A stretch of 64,000 bases of DNA, taken from the NCBI RefSeq assembly GCF_000519305.1, contig NZ_JAFG01000003.1, positions 747,070 to 811,069 of the forward strand, written 5' to 3'. The notes beneath the pieces were generated by a model. The model had not been told where the DNA came from. It made no database searches and worked only from the letters and a program-made list of their open reading frames with translations. This document shows, piece by piece, positions 58,908 through 64,000 of the stretch; the stretch's first letter is position 1, and every line of letters begins with the position of its first letter. The position numbers and the translations under genes are program-made. This stretch comes from Mesorhizobium ciceri WSM4083 (GTDB taxonomy: Bacteria; Pseudomonadota; Alphaproteobacteria; Rhizobiales; Rhizobiaceae).

Positions 58908-60023
58908 ATGATGAAAAAAACTATCGCCACACTTCTTCTCGGCGCCTCGCTTTTTGCAGCGCCGGCCATGGCCGAGCAGATTACCGTCGGAATGTCCGCG
59001 CCGCTCTCGGGCGCGCAGGCCTATTTCGGCAGCACCTGGCACAATGGCTTCAAGCTCTACGTCGACAGGCTGAACGCCGATGGCGGCGTCAATGGCGTCA
59101 CCATTGCCTATGACCAGCAGGACGACAAGGCCGACCCGCGCGAGGGAACGCTCGTCGCCCAGAAATTCTGCGACAATGACAAGGTCGTGCTTGGCCTGGT
59201 GAACTTCAATTCCGGCGTCGCCCAGTCGACGCTGCCGATCTATGAAGACTGCACGCTGCCGACCATGACCTTCGGCTCCAATCCGTCTCTCACCAAGCAG
59301 GGCTACAAGTTCATGGTGCGCCCGGTGGCCAACGATCTGGCCGGCGCATTGTTGCCAGCCGAATATGCGCTGGGCAAGCTCGGCGCCAAGACTGCCGTGA
59401 TCGTCAACGACAAGCAGGTCTTCGGCCAGGGCATTTCCGAAATCTTCGCCAAGAACTTCGAAACCGGCGGCGGCAAGGTCCTCGATACCATTGCCGTGGC
59501 GCCGTCCGACGTGGACTTCACCGCTGTGCTGGCCCAGATCAAGTCCAAGAAGCCCGATGCGATCTATCTCGGCGCCGTCATGCCGCAGCTGGCGCTCTTT
59601 GCCAAGCAGATGCACGAGCAAGGTATCGCCGCCGTGCTAATGGTGCCGGACGGCGGCTACACGCCGGACCTCATCAAACAGGCCGGCGAAGCCAATGTCC
59701 AGGGCACGCTTGTCGCGATCCAGGTGCCGCCGATGGATGCCTCCCCCGAGATCGCCGATTTCGCCAAACTCTACAAGGCGAAGTATGGTGAGGAAGCCGG
59801 CCCGTATTCGATCTACGGCTATGTACAGGGCCAGATTTTGGAACAGGTGCTGAAGACGACGAAAGGCCTCACGCGTGAGGACCTCAACGCGGCATTGCAT
59901 GCAGTCAAGGCGAAGACCGTCGTCGGCGAGCTGGAATTCGACGAAACCGGCGAACTCAAAGTCGCCCCATCCTACCTCTACAAGGTGGAGGGAACGGGCT
60001 TCCATCTCGTCGGTTCGAAATAG
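58908..60023 (+). CDS. Branched-chain-type (HAAT) ABC transporter substrate-binding protein
   Basis: The product has 371 residues starting at the ATG at 58908 behind AAGGGGAACC. The Sec signal peptide is MMKKTIATLLLGASLFAAPAMA. The mature protein has the LivK-like periplasmic fold: ITVGMSAPLSGAQAYFG, VIVNDKQVFGQG, VDFTAVLAQIKSKKPDAIYLG. Members bind amino acids, amides, urea or aromatic acids. The hairpin after the stop and the following livHMGF-like genes make this the receptor of the island's importer. The ligand is presumably the inducer or its precursor. Confidence 0.92.
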   Translation: MMKKTIATLLLGASLFAAPAMAEQITVGMSAPLSGAQAYFGSTWHNGFKLYVDRLNADGGVNGVTIAYDQQDDKADPREGTLVAQKFCDNDKVVLGLVNFNSGVAQSTLPIYEDCTLPTMTFGSNPSLTKQGYKFMVRPVANDLAGALLPAEYALGKLGAKTAVIVNDKQVFGQGISEIFAKNFETGGGKVLDTIAVAPSDVDFTAVLAQIKSKKPDAIYLGAVMPQLALFAKQMHEQGIAAVLMVPDGGYTPDLIKQAGEANVQGTLVAIQVPPMDASPEIADFAKLYKAKYGEEAGPYSIYGYVQGQILEQVLKTTKGLTREDLNAALHAVKAKTVVGELEFDETGELKVAPSYLYKVEGTGFHLVGSK

Positions 60024-60036
60024 CAGCCAGACCGCC

Positions 60037-60067
60037 GGAGCCGCATCGCTACGCGCGAAGCGGCTCC
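60037..60067 (+). terminator. Stem-loop after the binding-protein gene
   Basis: GGAGCCGC (60037-60044) pairs with GCGGCTCC (60060-60067) around a 15-base loop, followed by TTCACC. It lies in the 150-base gap before the LivH-like gene. It is probably a partial terminator or mRNA stabiliser that gives the binding protein higher expression. Confidence 0.5.
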
Positions 60068-60173
60068 TTCACCTGTTGACGGGCGTGCCTGCCGCAAGTA
60101 CGGGCGGCCACGTCGACCATTCCCCTTCCCGGTTCGACCGGTCCATGGGGTTGCAGGCACAGGACGCCGGCCC

Positions 60174-61124
60174 ATGCTGGGAAATCTTATCCAACAAACG
60201 GTAAATGCGCTGACCATCGGCTCGATCTACGCCCTGATCGCGCTCGGCTACACCATGGTCTACGGCGTGTTGCGCATGATCAACTTCGCCCATGGCGAGA
60301 TGTTCATGCTCGGCGCCTATGTAGCGTTTCTGGCGCTCAGCCTGCTGGTCGGCGATGTCGGGATGTCGGGCGCGCTGGCGCTGACCGTGGCCTTTCTCGT
60401 GGCGATCTTCCTCGTCGGCCTCATTGGCGTCGGCATCGAAAGGGTCGCCTACAAACCGCTGAGAAGCTCCACCCGGCTCGCGCCGATGCTGTCCTCGCTC
60501 GGCGTCTCATTGTCGCTCGTCACCGGGGTGCAGATCCTGGCCGGCCCACAGCCGGTTGCCTTTCCCAGCTTCTTCCCCGTCGTCCGCTATCAGGTGATGG
60601 GCGGCACCATCACCTTGATGCAGATCGGCATCCTGATCGCCGCCTTCGTGCTGATGTTCGGCCTGCATGTCCTGGTCAACCGGAGCCGTATCGGCATTAT
60701 CGTGCGCGCCGTGTCGGAAAGCCGTCCGACCGCGCAGCTGCTGGGCATCAACGTCAACGGCGCCATCTCGATGGTGTTCTTCGTCGGGCCGCTTCTCGGC
60801 GCTGCCGGCGGCATCCTCTATTCCAGTTACTATGGCATCATGTCGCCCAGCATGGGCGCGGTCATCGGGCTGAAGGCCTTCACCGCGGCCATCCTCGGCG
60901 GCATCGGCTCGATCCCCGGCGCCATGCTCGGCGCCTTCATCCTGGCTTTCATCGAAGTGTGGGGAACCGCGCTGCTGCCCATTGTCACAAACGGCGTGCT
61001 CGGCACCGAGTATCGCGACGTTCTCGCCTTTGCGATCCTCATACTCGTGCTTCTGGTCCGTCCTGCCGGTATACTCGGCGAGGCCGTCTCCGAGGAAAGC
61101 ATCGTGTACAAGAGGGAATTCTGA
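60174..61124 (+). CDS. livH: Branched-chain-type ABC transporter permease (LivH-like)
   Basis: The product has 316 residues with about eight membrane helices. It opens LIQQTVNALTIGSIYALIALGYTMVYG, then INFAHGEMFMLGAY, the loop VSESRPTAQLLGINV and AFTAAILGGIGSIPGAMLGAF, all LivH motifs. It pairs with the LivM-like protein, whose start overlaps the stop (TGATG). No good ribosome binding site is seen at the ATG. Confidence 0.93.
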   Translation: MLGNLIQQTVNALTIGSIYALIALGYTMVYGVLRMINFAHGEMFMLGAYVAFLALSLLVGDVGMSGALALTVAFLVAIFLVGLIGVGIERVAYKPLRSSTRLAPMLSSLGVSLSLVTGVQILAGPQPVAFPSFFPVVRYQVMGGTITLMQIGILIAAFVLMFGLHVLVNRSRIGIIVRAVSESRPTAQLLGINVNGAISMVFFVGPLLGAAGGILYSSYYGIMSPSMGAVIGLKAFTAAILGGIGSIPGAMLGAFILAFIEVWGTALLPIVTNGVLGTEYRDVLAFAILILVLLVRPAGILGEAVSEESIVYKREF

Positions 61125-62119
61125 TGGCCGCCGCCGACACTCTCGCCGCGGCCCGGCCGCCTGCGAACCGGACCATCTCCTGGCTCGTCTTCGCCATCGC
61201 GATCGCGCTGATCGTGGCCACGCCCTTCCTGCCCAACTACCATGTCCGTGTCCTCAACAGCCTGCTGATCTACATCCTGCTCGGCATCGGCCTGAACATC
61301 GTGATCGGCTATACCGGGTTGCTGGATCTCGGCTTCGTCGCCTTCTACGCGGTCGGCGCCTACAGCTATGGACTGCTGGCAAGCCCGCAGCTCGGCCTGC
61401 ATATGCCGTTCCTGCTCATCCTGCTCGTCGCCGCCTGCCTGGGTGCGGTCACCGGCATATTGCTCGGCATTCCGGTGTTGCGATTGCGCGGCGACTATCT
61501 GGCCATCGTCACACTTGGCTTCGGCGAGATCATCCGCATCATCATCAACAATCTCGACTGGCTGACCGGAGGGCCGCAAGGCATTGCCCGGCTGGACAAG
61601 GCGTCGATCCTCGGCATCCAGATTGCCCGGCCGATCGACTTCTTCTGGCTGCTGCTGATCACCGTGCTCATCGTAGGCACCGTGGTCTGGCGGCTCGAGC
61701 GCTCCATCCTCGGCAAGGCGTGGGCGGCGATCCGCGAGGACCAGGACGCCGCGCGCGGCATCGGCATCAACACCACCAATGCCAAGCTTGCCGCTTTCGC
61801 CACCTCGGCCACGATCGGTTCCATAGCCGGCGCGATCTTCGCCGCATCGCAGCGTTTCGTCAGCCCGGAAAGCTTCACGCTGCAGGAATCGGTGCTGATC
61901 GTGCTGATGATCGTGGTCGGCGGCATCGGCAACATCTTCGGCATCGTGGCCGGCGCGGCAATCCTGATCCTGCTGCCGGAGCTGCTGCGCGAATTCGCCG
62001 AATGGCGCATCCTCTTCCTCGGTCTTTTGATGATCTCGCTGATCATCGCGCGCCCGGCCGGCATCGTGCCGCGCAGCTTCGGGCCGGAGAAACTGATCCG
62101 AGGGCTTTTCGGAAAATGA
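61124..62119 (+). CDS. livM: Branched-chain-type ABC transporter permease (LivM-like)
   Basis: The product has 331 residues with about eight to nine helices. It has LNIVIGYTGLLDLGFVAFYAVGAYSYG, LRLRGDYLAIVTLGFGEIIR, the cytoplasmic loop AWAAIREDQDAARGIGINT and VVGGIGNIFGIVAGAAIL, typical of LivM. It overlaps the ATPase gene start (ATGA). Confidence 0.93.
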   Translation: MAAADTLAAARPPANRTISWLVFAIAIALIVATPFLPNYHVRVLNSLLIYILLGIGLNIVIGYTGLLDLGFVAFYAVGAYSYGLLASPQLGLHMPFLLILLVAACLGAVTGILLGIPVLRLRGDYLAIVTLGFGEIIRIIINNLDWLTGGPQGIARLDKASILGIQIARPIDFFWLLLITVLIVGTVVWRLERSILGKAWAAIREDQDAARGIGINTTNAKLAAFATSATIGSIAGAIFAASQRFVSPESFTLQESVLIVLMIVVGGIGNIFGIVAGAAILILLPELLREFAEWRILFLGLLMISLIIARPAGIVPRSFGPEKLIRGLFGK

Positions 62120-62946
62120 CGCTGGTCTTTCAGAGCCTTCGCAAGGTGTATGGCGAGGTCGTCGCCATCGACGGCGTGTCGACCGACTTCGCTCCCGGCA
62201 TGATCCACGGCGTGATCGGACCGAATGGCGCCGGCAAGTCGACGCTGATCAACATGACGGCTGGTTCCTACACAGTGTCGTCGGGCTCGATCACGCTCGA
62301 CGGCAAGCGTCTCGACAAACTCAAGAAATACCAGATCGCCAATTCGGGCATTGCCCGCACCTATCAGAACATCCGCCTCTTCGACCAGATGTCGGCGATC
62401 GAGAACCTCGAAGTCTGTTTCTATCCCGCCGAGGTTGCGGCCGCCTGGAGGGAAGTGATCTGGCCACCCTATGCCAACGCCCAGCGCCGGCGCCGGCGTG
62501 AGAAATGCATGGAAATCCTGCGGTTTTTTGACCTTCAGGGCTACGCCGACGTCGATGCCGGGGGCCTGCCCTATGGCCGACAACGCATGCTGGAGATCGC
62601 CCGCGCCTTGGTCGCCAATCCGCGCGTCCTGCTGCTCGACGAGCCCGCCGCCGGATTGAACCACCACGAGACGGCGGAACTGACGGCAAAACTCACCGCG
62701 TTGCGTTCGCCCGACCGGATCATGATCGTCGTCGAGCACGACATGGATCTCGTCATGACGCTCTGCGACAGCATCATCGTCATGCATCACGGAAAGCTGC
62801 TCTTCCGGGGCACGCCCTCCGAAGTGCAGGCAAGCACCGACGTCCAACTCGCCTATCTGGGAACCGCCAATGACATCGACGACATCCGGGCCGCTGCTCA
62901 GGATCGCCGGGCTCAGCTCGGGATACGGGCGCGTCGGCGTTCTTGA
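62116..62946 (+). CDS. livG: Branched-chain-type ABC transporter ATPase (LivG-like)
   Basis: The product has 276 residues. Walker A is GPNGAGKST, the Q-loop is in IARTYQNIRLF, the signature is degenerate (LPYGRQRMLEIARAL instead of LSYGQQRRLEIARAL), Walker B is VLLLDEPAAGLN and the switch His is in VVEHDMDLVM. The C-terminal tail (RAAAQDRRAQLGIRARRRS) is longer than usual and lies over the first 77 bases of the LivF-like gene. Confidence 0.9.
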   Translation: MTLVFQSLRKVYGEVVAIDGVSTDFAPGMIHGVIGPNGAGKSTLINMTAGSYTVSSGSITLDGKRLDKLKKYQIANSGIARTYQNIRLFDQMSAIENLEVCFYPAEVAAAWREVIWPPYANAQRRRRREKCMEILRFFDLQGYADVDAGGLPYGRQRMLEIARALVANPRVLLLDEPAAGLNHHETAELTAKLTALRSPDRIMIVVEHDMDLVMTLCDSIIVMHHGKLLFRGTPSEVQASTDVQLAYLGTANDIDDIRAAAQDRRAQLGIRARRRS

Positions 62947-63619
62947 GGCCATCAGCATTGACGTCGATCCGCACGAGATCGTCGTCATCCTGGGTCCGAA
63001 CGGCGCCGGCAAGACGACGCTGCTCAATTCCATCTCCGGCGTGGCGCGGCCCACCGCCGGCAGCATCGCCTTCGAAGGCCGCGACATCACCGGGATGCGC
63101 CCCGAACAGGTCGTGCGTCTCGGCATCACCCACTGCCCGGAAGGCCGCCAGATCTTCCAGCGCCTGACTGTGGAGGAAAACTTGGTCGCGGCCCATATCG
63201 GTCGCGGCGGGAAGAGTTTCGAGGCGTTGCGCGCCGAGGTGTTCGAGCTGTTTCCTGTTCTCAAGGAACGGCGCAACGGCATGGCAAGCCGCATGTCCGG
63301 CGGCCAGCAGCAGATGCTGGCGATCGGGCGCTCGCTTATGGCCGAGCCGAAGCTTCTGATGCTCGACGAGCCGTCTCTCGGCCTTGCCCCGAAGATCGTC
63401 CACCAGATCTTCCGCATCATTCTCGACCTGTCGCGCAACGGCATTTCGATCCTGCTCGTCGAGCAGAACGTTCAGCTGGCGCTCGAATGCGGCGACTACG
63501 CCTACCTGCTCAACACCGGCAAGGTGAAGCTGCATGGCCCGGCGCAGGAAATGGCCGCGCATTCGGCCCTGAGGGAACACTATCTCGGCGGCGCCAGCGA
63601 GGACGTCCTTCATGTTTGA
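62870..63619 (+). CDS. livF: Branched-chain-type ABC transporter ATPase (LivF-like)
   Basis: The product has 249 residues. Walker A is GPNGAGKTT, then ITHCPEGRQIFQRLTVEENL, the signature MSGGQQQMLAIGRSL, Walker B LLMLDEPSLGLAP and LLVEQNVQLAL, all LivF-type. Its start overlaps the LivG-like gene by 77 bases and its stop overlaps the next flavoprotein gene by eight, so the whole unit is one tightly packed operon. Confidence 0.92.
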   Translation: MTSTTSGPLLRIAGLSSGYGRVGVLEAISIDVDPHEIVVILGPNGAGKTTLLNSISGVARPTAGSIAFEGRDITGMRPEQVVRLGITHCPEGRQIFQRLTVEENLVAAHIGRGGKSFEALRAEVFELFPVLKERRNGMASRMSGGQQQMLAIGRSLMAEPKLLMLDEPSLGLAPKIVHQIFRIILDLSRNGISILLVEQNVQLALECGDYAYLLNTGKVKLHGPAQEMAAHSALREHYLGGASEDVLHV

Positions 63620-64000
63620 GGTCGACTGGAAGACGCCGCATCTGTGGCGCAAGACCGCGAACAGACGCCCGGCCGCACCGGCGTTGCAAGGCGACCTGAA
63701 GACGGACGTGCTGGTGGTCGGCGGCGGCTTCACCGGCATGGCCGCGGCACTCGGCGCGCGCGACAGCGGCGTCAATGTCATCCTGCTTGAGAGCAACGAA
63801 ATCGGATCGGCAGCGTCGGGCCGCAACAACGGCCTTGTCATCTCCCACCATTCCAAGGCCTCGCCGGCGGAGCTCGAGGCAGTCTACGGCAAGACGATCG
63901 GTGAGCGCTACAATCGCATGGTTGCGGATGCGGCCGGCGTCGCCTTCGGCCTGATGCAGCGCTTCAACATAGACGCCCACCAGGTTCAGGAAGGCTGGAT
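63612..64000 (+). CDS. FAD-dependent amine/amino acid oxidase, DAO family (partial)
   Basis: The gene runs off the right edge; 129 residues are visible from the ATG at 63612. The segment DVLVVGGGFTGMAAALGARDSGVNVILLE is the FAD-binding fold, and GSAASGRNNGLVISHH matches the gamma-glutamylputrescine oxidase/glycine oxidase group of the DAO family. It oxidises an amine or N-substituted amino acid. It is co-transcribed with the transporter, so its substrate is probably the imported compound or a near product. RidA- or ProC-like steps on the resulting imine would fit the ProC-like gene at 57133. Confidence 0.85.
   Translation, partial: MFEVDWKTPHLWRKTANRRPAAPALQGDLKTDVLVVGGGFTGMAAALGARDSGVNVILLESNEIGSAASGRNNGLVISHHSKASPAELEAVYGKTIGERYNRMVADAAGVAFGLMQRFNIDAHQVQEGW

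Overview
The window looks like chromosomal or megaplasmid DNA of a Mesorhizobium-type alphaproteobacterium (Hyphomicrobiales). The signs are high GC, a NasS/NasT-controlled nitrate operon, rhizobial double-hairpin intergenic repeats, an EcfG-type stress promoter, and one catabolic ABC-transporter cassette after another, each with its own LysR, GntR or IclR regulator. The genus is an inference. There are no rRNA or tRNA genes, CRISPR arrays, insertion sequences or phage genes.

Layout. (1) 1-2809 (minus): nasT-nasS-nrtA, the start of an assimilatory nitrate operon. The nasS-nrtA gap holds NtrC-like sites, a sigma54 promoter, an ANTAR-type hexaloop hairpin and an intrinsic terminator, which together form an attenuator. 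(2) 2892-16274: a dimethylamine-dehydrogenase-like flavoprotein, an M20 deacylase, a LysR regulator, and a long minus-strand operon (NitT/TauT-type ABC transporter, GMC oxidoreductase, flavin monooxygenase, RidA, DUF1028, aldehyde dehydrogenase). Three TTAG-N7-CTAA sites link its promoters. (3) 16761-22331 (minus): a GntR regulator, a fused NanE-NanK-like amino-sugar enzyme, and a sugar ABC transporter (binding protein plus two permeases) with no ATPase gene. (4) 22398-35288: an IclR regulator, a deacylase/PLP-dehydratase pair like the hydroxyectoine genes eutE-eutB, a ribose-type ABC transporter with a permease fused to its tandem ATPase, an oxidoreductase, a creatininase-like amidohydrolase, an aldehyde dehydrogenase and a convergent GMC oxidoreductase. 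Matching inverted motifs lie at both outer promoters. (5) 35457-36355: stress genes (YciF/DUF892 and a small hydrophilic repeat protein). (6) 36599-43645: a reductase/amidohydrolase cassette between two LysR genes. (7) 43646-44376: gene debris. (8) 44377-64000: a large island in which every divergent promoter, plus the transporter promoter, carries the palindrome GTGTCGACAC, presumably the operator of the GntR/FCD regulator encoded inside it.

Region 8 is the best candidate for an undescribed pathway. A branched-chain-type (Liv) ABC transporter is encoded beside flavin oxidases, an aspartate-dehydrogenase-like protein, a single-chain B12-binding mutase-like protein, an acetoin-dehydrogenase-type E1alpha/E1beta/E2 system whose E2 ends in an alpha/beta hydrolase, NIPSNAP and DUF3830-like proteins, a lambda-crystallin-type dehydrogenase, two SDRs and a ProC-like reductase. 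The substrate cannot be read from sequence. A nitrogen-containing carbon source whose skeleton is rearranged by a B12 enzyme and then cleaved by a thiamine/lipoyl complex fits the gene set.

All functions are read from translated motifs and gene order. No database search was possible.
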